From positions 1 through 64,000 of the forward strand of contig JAFKKH010000020.1 in NCBI GenBank assembly GCA_017305665.1: a DNA stretch of 64,000 bases, read 5' to 3'. This stretch comes from Hyphomicrobiales bacterium. GTDB taxonomy: Bacteria; Pseudomonadota; Alphaproteobacteria; Rhizobiales; Xanthobacteraceae. The notes beneath the pieces were generated by a model that worked only from the letters and a program-made list of their open reading frames with translations, made no database searches and was not told where the DNA came from. Shown here piece after piece: positions 26,288 through 34,747 of the stretch. How positions within the stretch are numbered: the stretch's first letter is position 1; the number at the start of each line of letters is the position of its first letter. Made by a program: the position numbers and the translations under genes.

Positions 26288-26871
26288 TGCTTGAGATCGT
26301 CGGCAGCAGCCTCCGGCGTGCGCTTGAGATTGAACGGCGCGACAAACTTGCCGTCCTTATCCATCAAGTAGATCAGCGCGGTGTGATCCATCGAGTAATC
26401 GCCGTCCTTGAGAGGGATCTTCTTGGCATAGACCCGATACTCGGACAGCACCTTCGCTACGGCTGTGGGATCGCCGGTCAGGCCCTTCAGGTGCGGATCG
26501 AAGCTGGAGAGGTAATCCTTCATCACGGCACTGGTGTCGCGCTCGGGATCGACCGAAACGAAGTAAGCGTTGACGCGATCGGCGTCCTTGCCCATGGCCC
26601 GCAGCACTTCCGACATCTCGAAAAGCGAGGTCGGGCAGACATCAGGGCAATGGGTGTAACCGAAGAAAATGATCGTCGGCCGCCCCAGCAGGCTTTTTTC
26701 GGTGACGGTCTGTCCGGTCTGGTCGGTCAATTGAAACGGACCGCCGATCGCGGCCGGCGCGGTGGCGCCGCGCAACCCGCCGAGGAGCCACAGCACCACG
26801 ACGAGGCCGATCACCAGACTGCCGGCAAAGGCCGCAAACACAACCAGCGGGCGGGTGGCACGATCCGTCAT
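26278..26871 (-). CDS. SCO1/SenC family copper chaperone for cytochrome oxidase
   Basis: 197 residues. An N-terminal membrane anchor (LVVFAAFAGSLVIGLVVVLWLL) is followed by a thioredoxin-like periplasmic domain with the copper motif CPDVC and the distal His in SMDHTALIY. It delivers copper to the CuA site of cytochrome c oxidase. I chose ATG 26871 as it begins just before the anchor. The small membrane protein at 26894 lies 22 bases upstream on the same strand. Confidence 0.93.
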   Translation of the reverse strand: MTDRATRPLVVFAAFAGSLVIGLVVVLWLLGGLRGATAPAAIGGPFQLTDQTGQTVTEKSLLGRPTIIFFGYTHCPDVCPTSLFEMSEVLRAMGKDADRVNAYFVSVDPERDTSAVMKDYLSSFDPHLKGLTGDPTAVAKVLSEYRVYAKKIPLKDGDYSMDHTALIYLMDKDGKFVAPFNLKRTPEAAADDLKHYL

Positions 26872-26893
26872 CAGCAATCCTTCAGGGCTCAGG

Positions 26894-27067
26894 TCAGAAG
26901 CAGGCGGCGATGCCGGAAGCCAGCATCTCGAAGAACACAGCGGTTCCGTAGTGCGCCCATAGCACCAGCGCTCCAAGCAGCAGAAGCACGCCGATAGCCG
27001 CGCTGGCCGCGGCAATCAAGGAGGCAAAGCCGCGTTGCGACGTCGCCGGCTGCATCGGATGCTGCAT
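26894..27067 (-). CDS. Small single-pass membrane protein upstream of SCO1
   Basis: 57 residues from ATG 27067, with GGGAG just before it. The N-terminal 20 residues are polar and one hydrophobic helix (about 21-45: SLIAAASAAIGVLLLLGALVLW) follows, then a short tail ending ASGIAACF. A longer frame to 27172 adds a low-complexity Arg/Ser part that I do not believe. The placement suggests a role with the copper chaperone or oxidase assembly, but the family is not recognised. Confidence 0.6.
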   Translation of the reverse strand: MQHPMQPATSQRGFASLIAAASAAIGVLLLLGALVLWAHYGTAVFFEMLASGIAACF

Positions 27068-27219
27068 GATCTCCCGCGATTTTCCGTGGACAAGCGCCTC
27101 CGGCGATGGCCGGCTGCGACTGCGGTTCCGTGAGTTCCAGATAGGACCACTCGCGCTCGCAGGCAAGCGCAACCGCCTGAACTCCGATCACGTCGTGCTG
27201 ATGGAGTCCGTGCCGAAAG

Positions 27220-27678
27220 TCAGTGCGCTGACGAGGCCTGCGCGTCCAGATAACACGGGCGGTACATTCCCGAGAGCTGACGGCCCCGCAGGAAAATCAT
27301 GTGCCGTGTCAAACCGCCTCGCCGTTTGATCCAGCGTCGTACCGGGGTGGGGTACATCAGGTACAACATGTGGGTCGCTTCAGGATTGGTCACGGCGCGG
27401 CCATCGGGTCCCATATCCCAAGCCGCGTGGAATCCAAGCGTCGCATGAGACGTTACGCAAATCTTGTTATGCGGAACCGCGCCGAGAACGATGGTGCAGG
27501 CCGACGCACACAAGCCGTCGATGATGACGGACTGACCCGAATTACGCAGGTCCTGATATTTGTCGACGTAGGTTCCGATCCGGCCGCCGCGGTCGCCGGC
27601 AATCCGCACCACCGCATGGCTTGCGGCGACATGCCCCAGCAGAAAAATCGCCGCGAGCAATCCCGTCACGACTCTCAT
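27220..27678 (-). CDS. Secreted ClpP/crotonase-like periplasmic protein
   Basis: 152 residues with a signal peptide (about 1-22, MRVVTGLLAAIFLLGHVAAS). The core SVIIDGLCASACTIVLG followed by a later GFHAAW resembles the Ser-His layout of ClpP-type proteases in the COG3904-like periplasmic group: glycine, small residues and Ser at the oxyanion turn, then His. Domain membership is inferred from this pattern. ATG 27678 is chosen because it begins the signal peptide. It stands alone, 152 bases upstream of the small membrane gene. Confidence 0.6.
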   Translation of the reverse strand: MRVVTGLLAAIFLLGHVAASHAVVRIAGDRGGRIGTYVDKYQDLRNSGQSVIIDGLCASACTIVLGAVPHNKICVTSHATLGFHAAWDMGPDGRAVTNPEATHMLYLMYPTPVRRWIKRRGGLTRHMIFLRGRQLSGMYRPCYLDAQASSAH

Positions 27679-27938
27679 TGCTTGCCCCAGTCCCCCAGCC
27701 GCCGATCTCGAATCTGCCGACGTCGCATGATGCTCGCGTAGCCTCTGGCGAGATCGGATTTTTGTCCAGATGCGCGCGATGCTGCAAATCAAATTCAAAT
27801 CCAGTGTTGCAGACGCGCTGCAGTTCGCTGCGCTGCAAAGGTCCCAAACTGGAACAAGTTAAAACGACTCGAAGCCCCGCAGGTTGACCCGCCGCAGCAG
27901 GGCACGCTTCAATCGCAAGCATTTGGGGGAGAACAACA

Positions 27939-29597
27939 ATGGCCGAGGATGCAGATGTCATCGTGGTCGGCGCGGGACTTGCCGGCCTTGTCGCTGCGAC
28001 GGAGATCGCCGATGCCGGCAAACGTGTCATCGTCGTCGAGCAGGAGGGTGAACAGAGCCTCGGCGGGCAGGCGTTCTGGTCGCTGGGCGGATTGTTCCTG
28101 ATCGATACGCCGGAACAACGGCGTCTCGGCATCAAGGACAGCCACGATCTGGCCCTGCAGGACTGGATGGGGTCAGCGGGGTTCGACCGTGATGAAGATT
28201 ACTGGCCGCGTCGCTGGGCTGAAGCCTACGTCGCCTTCGCTGCCGGCGAGAAGCGCGGTTGGCTCCGCGCCATGGGCCATCGCATTTTCCCCGTGGTCGG
28301 CTGGGCCGAGCGCGGCGGCTACGACGCGATGTCCCACGGCAACTCGGTACCGCGGTTCCACGTGAGTTGGGGAACCGGCCCCGGCGTCGTCGAACCATTC
28401 GAGCGGCGGGCGCGTGAGGCTCAAGCCGCCGGACGACTGACATTCGCGTTTCGTCACCGCGTCGACGCGCTGACCTCGACCAACGGCAGGATCGATGGCG
28501 TCAGCGGTGGCGTGCTGGAACCCACGACGGTCGCGCGCGGCGAGAGCAGCGCGCGCAAGATTGTCCGTGAGTTCAACCTGAAGGCGCAGGCCGTGATCGT
28601 CGCCTCCGGCGGCATCGGCGGCAATCACGACCTGGTGCGGCAGAACTGGCCGCAACGGCTCGGCGTTCCACCAAAACACATGATCTCCGGCGTGCCCGCG
28701 CACGTCGACGGCCGCATGATCGGCATCACCGAGGTGGCCGGCGCGCGGCTGATCAATCGCGACCGCATGTGGCATTACGTCGAGGGCATTCGGAACTGGG
28801 ATCCGATCTGGCCCGACCACGGCATCCGCATCCTGCCCGGACCGTCGTCGATGTGGTTCGATGCCACCGGCCAGCGCCTGCCCTCGCCGCTGTTTCCGGG
28901 ATCGGACACGCTGGGCCAGCTCGAATACATCATGAAGACCGGCTACGACTATTCGTGGTTTGTGCTGACGCAAAGCATCATCAAGAAAGAATTCGCGCTC
29001 TCCGGCTCCGAACAGAACCCGGACCTGACCGGCAAGAGCTGGCGGATGACGCTGAAGCGCGCCACCAACAAGGGCGCACCGGCGCCGGTGGAAGCGTTCA
29101 AGACCCACGGCGCCGATTTCATCGTACGCGACAATCTGCCCGCCCTGGTCGATGCCATGAATGCGCTCAGCGGCGACAACTTGCTCCGTTTCGATGACAT
29201 CCAGCATCAGATCGCGGCGCGCGACCGCGAGATCGCCAACGCCTACGCCAAGGACACGCAGATCATCAACATCCACAATGCGCGCCGCTATATCGGCGAC
29301 AGGCTGATCCGCACCGCGAAGCCGCACCGGATTCTCGATCCCGCGCACGGTCCGCTGATCGCGGTGAAGCTCAACATCCTGACCCGCAAGACGCTGGGCG
29401 GCTTCGAAACCGATCTCGACGCGCGCGTCTTCGGCCGCGACGGCAACATCATTCCCGGCCTCTATGCCGTCGGCGAAGCGGCCGGCTTCGGCGGCGGCGG
29501 CATGCACGGCTACCGCGCACTGGAAGGCACATTCCTCGGCGGTTGCCTGTTTTCCGGCCGCAACGCCGGACGGGCAGCAGCGAAGGCCGTCGTCTGA
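27939..29597 (+). CDS. FAD-binding dehydrogenase (fumarate reductase/KstD-like)
   Basis: 552 residues. The N-terminal dinucleotide-binding motif is VIVVGAGLAGLVAA with the acidic end VIVVEQEG; the C-terminal FAD signature is YAVGEAAGFGGGGMHGYRALEG. Between them is a substrate domain of the fumarate reductase / 3-ketosteroid dehydrogenase superfamily. The substrate is not determinable. The start ATG at 27939 has a purine-rich GGGGGAG upstream. RidA follows 77 bases downstream and may be co-transcribed. Confidence 0.88.
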   Translation: MAEDADVIVVGAGLAGLVAATEIADAGKRVIVVEQEGEQSLGGQAFWSLGGLFLIDTPEQRRLGIKDSHDLALQDWMGSAGFDRDEDYWPRRWAEAYVAFAAGEKRGWLRAMGHRIFPVVGWAERGGYDAMSHGNSVPRFHVSWGTGPGVVEPFERRAREAQAAGRLTFAFRHRVDALTSTNGRIDGVSGGVLEPTTVARGESSARKIVREFNLKAQAVIVASGGIGGNHDLVRQNWPQRLGVPPKHMISGVPAHVDGRMIGITEVAGARLINRDRMWHYVEGIRNWDPIWPDHGIRILPGPSSMWFDATGQRLPSPLFPGSDTLGQLEYIMKTGYDYSWFVLTQSIIKKEFALSGSEQNPDLTGKSWRMTLKRATNKGAPAPVEAFKTHGADFIVRDNLPALVDAMNALSGDNLLRFDDIQHQIAARDREIANAYAKDTQIINIHNARRYIGDRLIRTAKPHRILDPAHGPLIAVKLNILTRKTLGGFETDLDARVFGRDGNIIPGLYAVGEAAGFGGGGMHGYRALEGTFLGGCLFSGRNAGRAAAKAVV

Positions 29598-29674
29598 TCC
29601 GGCAAGCGGCAGGCACTGGCGCACTGTGCAACGCCGCGATAAGGAACAATCTCAATTCGATTTGGAGAAACAAG

Positions 29675-30025
29675 ATGACCATCCAGCGTTTCGAAACCGG
29701 TCCGCGCATGAGCCAGGCCGTGGTCCATGGCAACACCGTCTATCTCGCCGGCATCGTGGCCAACAAGACAGCCGGCGACAGCGTGAGCAAGCAGACGCAG
29801 GAGGTCCTCTCGATCATCGACGGCCATCTGGCGAAGGCCGGGACCGACAAGTCGAAACTGCTCGCGGCGACGATCTATCTGACCGACATGAAGACCTTCG
29901 CCGACATGAACGCGGCCTGGGATGCCTGGGTCTCGGCCGGCAACACGCCGGCGCGCGCCACCGTCGAGGTCAAGCTCGCCGCGCCTCAATACAACGTCGA
30001 GATCATGGTGACCGCGGCGCGCTGA
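29675..30025 (+). CDS. RidA/YjgF family protein
   Basis: 116 residues. MTIQRFETGPRMSQAVVHGNTVYLAG is the usual RidA start; the loop with IDGHLAKAGTDKSKLL and the arginine in GNTPARATVEV are the imine/enamine-hydrolysing site landmarks. RidA proteins hydrolyse reactive enamines or imines made by PLP enzymes and amine-forming oxidases, which fits its position behind a FAD dehydrogenase. GGAGA lies seven bases before the ATG. Confidence 0.9.
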   Translation: MTIQRFETGPRMSQAVVHGNTVYLAGIVANKTAGDSVSKQTQEVLSIIDGHLAKAGTDKSKLLAATIYLTDMKTFADMNAAWDAWVSAGNTPARATVEVKLAAPQYNVEIMVTAAR

Positions 30026-30131
30026 CACGCACCTGTCGTCGGAAGATAACCTCCGAGGTAATCGATCGCGGCGGATCAATTCCCGATAGTGGCCTGACCG
30101 AAATGGTTCGGCCACTTGAAGGAGAGACGCC

Positions 30132-30509
30132 ATGACCGACGCCGAGACTGTTGCCTATCGCTATATCGAACTCTGGAACGAGACCGCCGCCGATCGGCGG
30201 CGGTCCATCCTCGCGTCCAACTGGACCAACGACGCGACCTACGTCGATCCCCTGATGAGCGGCGAAGGCCATGCGGGGATCGACGCCCTGATCGCCGGCG
30301 TGCAGCAGCGATTCCCCGAGTTTCATTTCACGCTGATTGGACAGCCGAACGGCTACGGCGATCATGTCCGCTTTTCCTGGGGGCTCGGTCCCAAGGGAGC
30401 CGATAAGGGAGCCGACAGCCCGATCAAGGGCACCGACTTCGCCACCGTCCAAAACGGGAAAATCCGCAGCGTGACCGGATTCCTCGATCAGGTGCCGCAG
30501 GGGGCTTGA
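30132..30509 (+). CDS. NTF2-like/SnoaL family small protein
   Basis: 125 residues with the NTF2-like cone-fold pattern: an N-terminal helix (VAYRYIELWNE), the WTNDATYVDPLMSGEGHAGIDALI strand-helix, and alternating strands ending in VTGFLDQVP. Members are small isomerases, dehydratases or binding proteins; no catalytic residues can be assigned. It has a GGAGAGA element before the ATG. Confidence 0.8.
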   Translation: MTDAETVAYRYIELWNETAADRRRSILASNWTNDATYVDPLMSGEGHAGIDALIAGVQQRFPEFHFTLIGQPNGYGDHVRFSWGLGPKGADKGADSPIKGTDFATVQNGKIRSVTGFLDQVPQGA

Positions 30510-30588
30510 TCCGACCTGCCTTGGCCGTCCCGGACCGCGGGGCGGCCTCCCCCACAGACCACGGATTTACGGTTAACTGCGTTTTCAC

Positions 30589-30617
30589 GGGAACCTGACC
30601 GGCTTTGCTGCATCCAA
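30589..30617 (+). promoter_or_regulatory. Predicted ECF-sigma promoter upstream of the sigma gene
   Basis: GGGAACC, a 15-base spacer and CATCCAA, ending 39 bases before the sigma-factor ATG at 30657. The same two blocks with exactly the same spacing occur at 31353-31381 before the DUF4142 gene, and the right half of the spacer is also shared (CTT-GCTG). The pair is best explained as the autoregulated promoter type of this ECF sigma factor. Confidence 0.7.
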
Positions 30618-30656
30618 CGGTCCGACAGTTGAGTACCCTGAGATCGGAGTGACGTG

Positions 30657-31349
30657 ATGCAACAGGGACAGGCCCGGCTGGTTGCCAGCCCCCGACATGA
30701 CGAGGCGGACCTGGTCCGCCGTGCCCGCGCGCGCGACGAGGCAGCCATCCGCGCCATCATGCAGACGAACAACCGCAGGCTTTATCGGATCGCGCGGGGA
30801 ATTCTGCGCAATGACAGCGAGGCCGAGGATGTCGTGCAGGAAACCTACGTCCGCGCCTTCACCCACCTTGAGAATTTTCGCGGCGATTCGAGCCTGACGA
30901 CATGGCTCGCACGCATTGCCATGAATGAGGCGCTTGGCCGGTTACGTCGTCAGCGCCCGAGCATCGACTGGACGACCCTGGAACTCGGCGCGCCGAACGC
31001 CCAGATCATCCAGTTTCCCGTTTCCGCCATCTCCGAAGACCCTGAAAAATCCATGGCTCAACGCGAAATCCAGCACGTAGTCGAACAGGCGGTCGATGAA
31101 CTGCCGGAGGCATTCCGCATCGTCTTCATCACCCGCGTGATCGAGGGGATGAATGTCGAGGAAACCGCGGAGATTCTCGACCTCAAGCCGGAAACCGTAA
31201 AGACGCGGCTGCACCGTGCTCGCACCATGCTGCGGGAGAACGTCGAACGGAAGATCGGCCCGGTCGTGATGGAAGCCTTTCCCTTTGCCGGCAAGCGCTG
31301 CGAGCGCCTGACCAACGCGGTCCTGCGACGGCTCGGCTTTACGGCATAA
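30657..31349 (+). CDS. RNA polymerase sigma factor, ECF subfamily
   Basis: 230 residues. Sigma region 2 includes LYRIARGILRNDSEAEDVVQETYVRAF and the DNA-contacting SSLTTWLARIAMNEAL; region 4 includes VEETAEILDLKPETVKTRLHRAR. It directs core polymerase to a dedicated promoter. There is no anti-sigma gene beside it, and the tail (VVMEAFPFAGKRCERLTNAVL) carries the single cysteine. A GTG at 30654 is an alternative start. DUF4142 and cupredoxin genes follow, the first with its own copy of the predicted promoter. Confidence 0.94.
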   Translation: MQQGQARLVASPRHDEADLVRRARARDEAAIRAIMQTNNRRLYRIARGILRNDSEAEDVVQETYVRAFTHLENFRGDSSLTTWLARIAMNEALGRLRRQRPSIDWTTLELGAPNAQIIQFPVSAISEDPEKSMAQREIQHVVEQAVDELPEAFRIVFITRVIEGMNVEETAEILDLKPETVKTRLHRARTMLRENVERKIGPVVMEAFPFAGKRCERLTNAVLRRLGFTA

Positions 31350-31352
31350 TCC

Positions 31353-31381
31353 GGGAACCTCCGCCGCTTCGCTGCATCCAA
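31353..31381 (+). promoter_or_regulatory. Predicted ECF-sigma promoter upstream of the DUF4142 gene
   Basis: GGGAACC, a 15-base spacer and CATCCAA, matching 30589-30617 in both blocks and spacing. It starts three bases after the sigma gene's stop codon and lies about 60 bases before the DUF4142 ATG, giving the target operon its own promoter besides any read-through. Confidence 0.7.
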
Positions 31382-31440
31382 TCCTGTGTGTCATCAACAA
31401 CGCGGCGATTTCGGCCGCGGCGTCACAGGAGTGTCCAACC

Positions 31441-31962
31441 ATGTTCGTTCGACTGAGCGCGGCCATCGCCGCCGCGGCGCTGCTGAGCAGCGGTGCGCTT
31501 GCACAAGGCGCGAAACCCACCGATCCGCAGATTGCCCATATCGCCTACACGGCCGGCGTCATCGACGTCACCGCCGCCAAGCAAGCGCTGAAGAAATCCA
31601 AGAACAAGGAGGTGCGTGCCTTCGCCACCGATATGGTGCGGGACCATGAGGCGGTGAACAAGCAGGCGCTCGCGCTGGTCAAGAAGCTCAAGGTCAAGCC
31701 CGAGGACAACGACACCAGCCGGACACTGTCGAAGAATGCCGCCGCCAAGCTCAAAGAGCTGTCGAAGCTGAAAGGCGCTGCGTTCGACAAGGCCTACGTC
31801 GATAACGAAGTCGCCTACCACAAGGCGGTCGACAGTGCGCTCGAAACCCAGCTCATCCCGTCCGCCAGCAACGCGGAGCTGAAGAGCCTGCTGCAGACCG
31901 GCCTGAAGATCTTCGAGGGCCACGAACAGCACGCCGAACACGTCGCATCCGAGTTGAAATAA
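31441..31962 (+). CDS. DUF4142 secreted helical protein
   Basis: 173 residues with a signal peptide (about 1-21, ending SGALAQ). The mature part is a ferritin-like four-helix DUF4142 domain: IAHIAYTAGVIDVTAAKQAL, FATDMVRDHEAVNKQAL (the typical M-V-x-DH) and a C-terminal HEQHAEHVASEL with clustered His. DUF4142 proteins are periplasmic or outer-envelope and often belong to stress regulons; metal binding by the His/Glu sites is plausible but unproven. The cupredoxin gene follows after ten bases. Confidence 0.88.
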   Translation: MFVRLSAAIAAAALLSSGALAQGAKPTDPQIAHIAYTAGVIDVTAAKQALKKSKNKEVRAFATDMVRDHEAVNKQALALVKKLKVKPEDNDTSRTLSKNAAAKLKELSKLKGAAFDKAYVDNEVAYHKAVDSALETQLIPSASNAELKSLLQTGLKIFEGHEQHAEHVASELK

Positions 31963-31972
31963 GGAGCGCCCC

Positions 31973-32314
31973 ATGATGCCGAGCGGATATCGCCTGATCG
32001 TTGCGGCCTTCGTTGTTGCAGCCGCAGGCATGACAACCCCGGGGATGTCCGTCTCGGCGCATGCGGCAACGATTCAAATCACAATGCAGAACCTCGTTAT
32101 CGCGCCGGCCGCGGTAACGGCGAAGGTCGGCGACACCATCGAGTGGGTCAACAAGGACGTGTTCGCGCATACCGCGACGGCACGGAACGGCGACTGGGAC
32201 GTGACGCTGCCGCCGAAAAAGACCGCCAAACTCGTTCTGAAGAAAGCAGGAACGATCGACTACTACTGTCGCTTCCATCCCAACATGAAGGCGACGCTGA
32301 CGATCGCGCCCTAG
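31973..32314 (+). CDS. Cupredoxin (amicyanin/plastocyanin-like)
   Basis: 113 residues: a signal peptide (about 1-31) and a single cupredoxin domain. The type 1 copper ligands are visible as His in FAHTAT, then Cys-His-Met in YYCRFHPNMKA. It is a periplasmic blue-copper electron carrier. It is co-transcribed with DUF4142 downstream of the ECF sigma gene, so it is probably induced by the same signal. Confidence 0.92.
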   Translation: MMPSGYRLIVAAFVVAAAGMTTPGMSVSAHAATIQITMQNLVIAPAAVTAKVGDTIEWVNKDVFAHTATARNGDWDVTLPPKKTAKLVLKKAGTIDYYCRFHPNMKATLTIAP

Positions 32315-32390
32315 TGTCCCGATTCCGAAGCTCGCATGCCTTTGCCGCGACCCTTGATGCGAACTTCTGAACCACCACACCAGGCGGTCG

Positions 32391-33557
32391 TCAGGCCGTC
32401 CGGAACGGCAACGCCGGCCCGTCGAGCCTGCGCAGACCGGGCTCGCGGCGCTCCAGCCACCAGCCGTATTGCTTCGGCCAGGCTGCGAAGGCTGCGACCT
32501 CCCGTGCCTCGAGCGCCATTTGCGCATGCAGCGGCCAGTTCGGGTCGAACAGGGCTTCGCGACCGATCGCGATCAGGTCGGCGCTGCCGTCTGTCAAAAT
32601 ATCTTCCGCCTGCTGCGGATGCAGGATGAGGCCCACCGCCATGGTCGCGATGTCGGCCTTCTGCCGAATCTCCTGCGCGAACGGCACCTGAAAACTATAG
32701 CCGCGCGGGATCCGCGCCGCCGTCGCCGACCCCATCAAACCGCCTGACGAGCAATCGATGATATCGGCCCCCCTCGCCTTGGCCTCCGTCGCGAAGGCCA
32801 CGGAGTCTGCGAGGTCGATACCGCCGTCGATCCCATCCACTGAAGAAATGCGCACTGACAGCGGCAGATCGGCGGGCCATGCCGCGCGCACGGTCTCGAG
32901 GATCTTCAGCGGATAGCGCATCCGTGCCGCACGATCGCCGCCATAGCCATCGGTGCGGCGATTGGACAGCGGCGACAGGAATTCATGCAGCAGATAGCCG
33001 TGCGCGCAATGCAGTTCGAGGAATTCGTACCCGGCCTCGACCGCGCGCAGCGTGGCGAGCCGCCAGCTTTCCTGCAACGCTTTCAAATCGGCAGCGCTGA
33101 GCTCGTGCGGCATCAGCCAGCCTTCGTCCATGGGGATCGCGCTCGGCGCAACGATCCGCCACGGCAAATCGCCGCGCGCCCGGTCGCTGTCGTCCAGCGC
33201 GGCGTTGCCGAACCACGGCCGCTGCATGCTGGCCTTGCGCCCTGCATGCGCGAGCTGGATGGCGGGGACCGAACCGTTCTCCTTGATGAACGCCGCGATG
33301 CGCTTCAGCGGCGCGATCTGACCGTCGTGCCACAAGCCGACGTCACCATGGGTGATGCGGCCTTCCGCCGTGACGGCCGTGGCCTCGACCATGACAGACC
33401 CCGCACCGCCCTGCGCAAACTTGCCGAGATGCACGAGGTGCCAGTCACCAGCCACGCCGTCGATCGCCGAATACTGGCACATCGGCGAAATCACGATTCG
33501 GTTCGGCAGGGTGACGCCGCGGAAGGACGCGGATTGGAACAGACGCGGTTGCGGCAT
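32391..33557 (-). CDS. Old Yellow Enzyme family NADH:flavin oxidoreductase, YqjM-like
   Basis: 388 residues of the FMN TIM-barrel type. The YqjM-branch motifs are VISPMCQYSA (Cys near the flavin), LAHAGRKAS (the paired active-site His pattern), ELHCAHGYLLHEFLSPLSN and TDGYGG. Such enzymes reduce activated C=C bonds of enones, often in detoxification. It is a single gene; the membrane protein at 33590 lies immediately upstream on the same strand, separated by 32 bases. Confidence 0.93.
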   Translation of the reverse strand: MPQPRLFQSASFRGVTLPNRIVISPMCQYSAIDGVAGDWHLVHLGKFAQGGAGSVMVEATAVTAEGRITHGDVGLWHDGQIAPLKRIAAFIKENGSVPAIQLAHAGRKASMQRPWFGNAALDDSDRARGDLPWRIVAPSAIPMDEGWLMPHELSAADLKALQESWRLATLRAVEAGYEFLELHCAHGYLLHEFLSPLSNRRTDGYGGDRAARMRYPLKILETVRAAWPADLPLSVRISSVDGIDGGIDLADSVAFATEAKARGADIIDCSSGGLMGSATAARIPRGYSFQVPFAQEIRQKADIATMAVGLILHPQQAEDILTDGSADLIAIGREALFDPNWPLHAQMALEAREVAAFAAWPKQYGWWLERREPGLRRLDGPALPFRTA

Positions 33558-33589
33558 CGAGGCCTCCGAATTCGGCGATACGTGGATGA

Positions 33590-34162
33590 TCAGGCGTGAT
33601 GCGTGCGCCGCAACGCCATCGCCAGACAGATGGCGACGCCGGCCTGCCAGACCGGATAGAGCGTCGACAGCAGATCGAAATTGAGCGCGTTATCGAACGC
33701 GAGCAGCGCGCCAGCGCTGGTGCCGATCACCAGCATCGGCAGCCATGCGAGTGGATCGCGAGGACCGGCCGGCAGCAGGCTGATGCCGACCGCCATGATG
33801 CCGGAGCCGACGAAGCCGCCGGCAAGACCGGACAGAATGTTTCTCACGACCTTTTCGGATTCGGAAATCTGCCCGTCGATCCAGATCGCGGCATTCACCG
33901 CGCAGACAAAGGCAATCAGTGTAACGACAGCTCCGAGCAGGGCCGCCCACCATGGGTTGTCGGAGTCGATCTGGATCAGGACAAAGACCAGGACCGCAAA
34001 CGGCACAGCCAGAAACGCAATCCGCAAATCGCCGGGCGAACCGTTGATATGATCGATCACAGGCTGGATCAGCGGCGTCAGAATGCCGGTCCCGACGCCC
34101 GCGGCGCCCGTCTTCAGAAGTCCATCACGGCTGCTGTCACGCGGCGCGACCGTCCCGGTCAA
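33590..34162 (-). CDS. Unrecognised inner-membrane protein
   Basis: 190 residues; five or so hydrophobic segments (about 50-66, 72-95, 110-135, 140-160 and the C-terminal end). A GTGILTPLIQP stretch and a Gly-rich SGLAGGFVGSGIMAVG helix are notable. No domain is recognised and no charged catalytic pattern stands out. The start at 34162 is the first ATG of the frame. Confidence 0.6.
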   Translation of the reverse strand: MTGTVAPRDSSRDGLLKTGAAGVGTGILTPLIQPVIDHINGSPGDLRIAFLAVPFAVLVFVLIQIDSDNPWWAALLGAVVTLIAFVCAVNAAIWIDGQISESEKVVRNILSGLAGGFVGSGIMAVGISLLPAGPRDPLAWLPMLVIGTSAGALLAFDNALNFDLLSTLYPVWQAGVAICLAMALRRTHHA

Positions 34163-34194
34163 GATGCCCCCTTCTCTGCCTCAAGCGGCGATGA

Positions 34195-34268
34195 TGGAGC
34201 GGGCGAAGGGAATCGAACCCTCGTATGCAGCTTGGGAAGCTGCCGTTCTACCATTGAACTACGCCCGC
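34195..34268 (-). tRNA. tRNA-Gly (CCC anticodon)
   Basis: Read on the minus strand the gene starts GCGGGCGTAGTTCAATGGTA and ends with TTCGCCCGCTCCA. The acceptor arms (7 bp), the D arm, an anticodon stem GCAGC/GCTGC with loop TTCCCAA (CCC at 34234-34236) and the TpsiC stem AGGG/CCCT with TTCGATT all pair. The discriminator is T, the usual glycine identity base, and the CCA end is encoded. It would read GGG codons. Confidence 0.97.
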
Positions 34269-34366
34269 GTGTCAGGCTCCCGCCCCTTCATGTAGCCGAG
34301 ACTGGCCGGTCCGCCAAGCCGCCTGAACCTGCAATCGGCCACGCAATGCAGCCTCGTGGGATCATT

Positions 34367-34747
34367 CTAAAGCGCCCGGACGATCTGCATGGCCGCGATC
34401 AGCGCGGCGACCGATAGCACGACCGAAGCAAGCATGTAAGCACCAGCGGCAACCGCCTCACCGCGCTCGATCAGATAGAATGCATCCAGCGAGAACGTGG
34501 AAAACGTGGTGTAGCCGCCGCAAACGCCAACGGTAAGGAATATCCGGACGGCTTGCGGCAAATCCCAACGGATGGCGAACAGGCCGGCAAACAACCCCAT
34601 CAGTAACGATCCGCTGATATTGATGAACAGCGTGCCCCACGGAAACTTCGGACCCAGCAACCGGCCGAAGCCGATGCCGACGAGATAGCGAGCTACCGAC
34701 CCCAACGACCCGCCCGCGGCGACAGCCAGAATGAACGTCCACTTCAA
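34367..34747 (-). CDS. crcB: Fluoride exporter CrcB/Fluc
   Basis: 126 residues with four membrane helices. Family motifs are GGSLGSVARY, GTLFINISGS and GVCGGYTTFSTFS (the pore-lining Phe box). CrcB forms dual-topology dimers exporting F-. I place the start at TTG 34747, which has AAGGAGG eight bases upstream and overlaps the stop of the small gene before it; the GTG at 34771 would put the coding start upstream of the ribosome-binding site. It is downstream of a fluoride riboswitch. Confidence 0.93.
   Translation of the reverse strand: MKWTFILAVAAGGSLGSVARYLVGIGFGRLLGPKFPWGTLFINISGSLLMGLFAGLFAIRWDLPQAVRIFLTVGVCGGYTTFSTFSLDAFYLIERGEAVAAGAYMLASVVLSVAALIAAMQIVRAL

Noticed and set aside
28173-29624. 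483-codon open frame opposite the FAD dehydrogenase
   Set aside because: The plus-strand gene has clear FAD motifs and a good ribosome-binding site; this is its antisense shadow.
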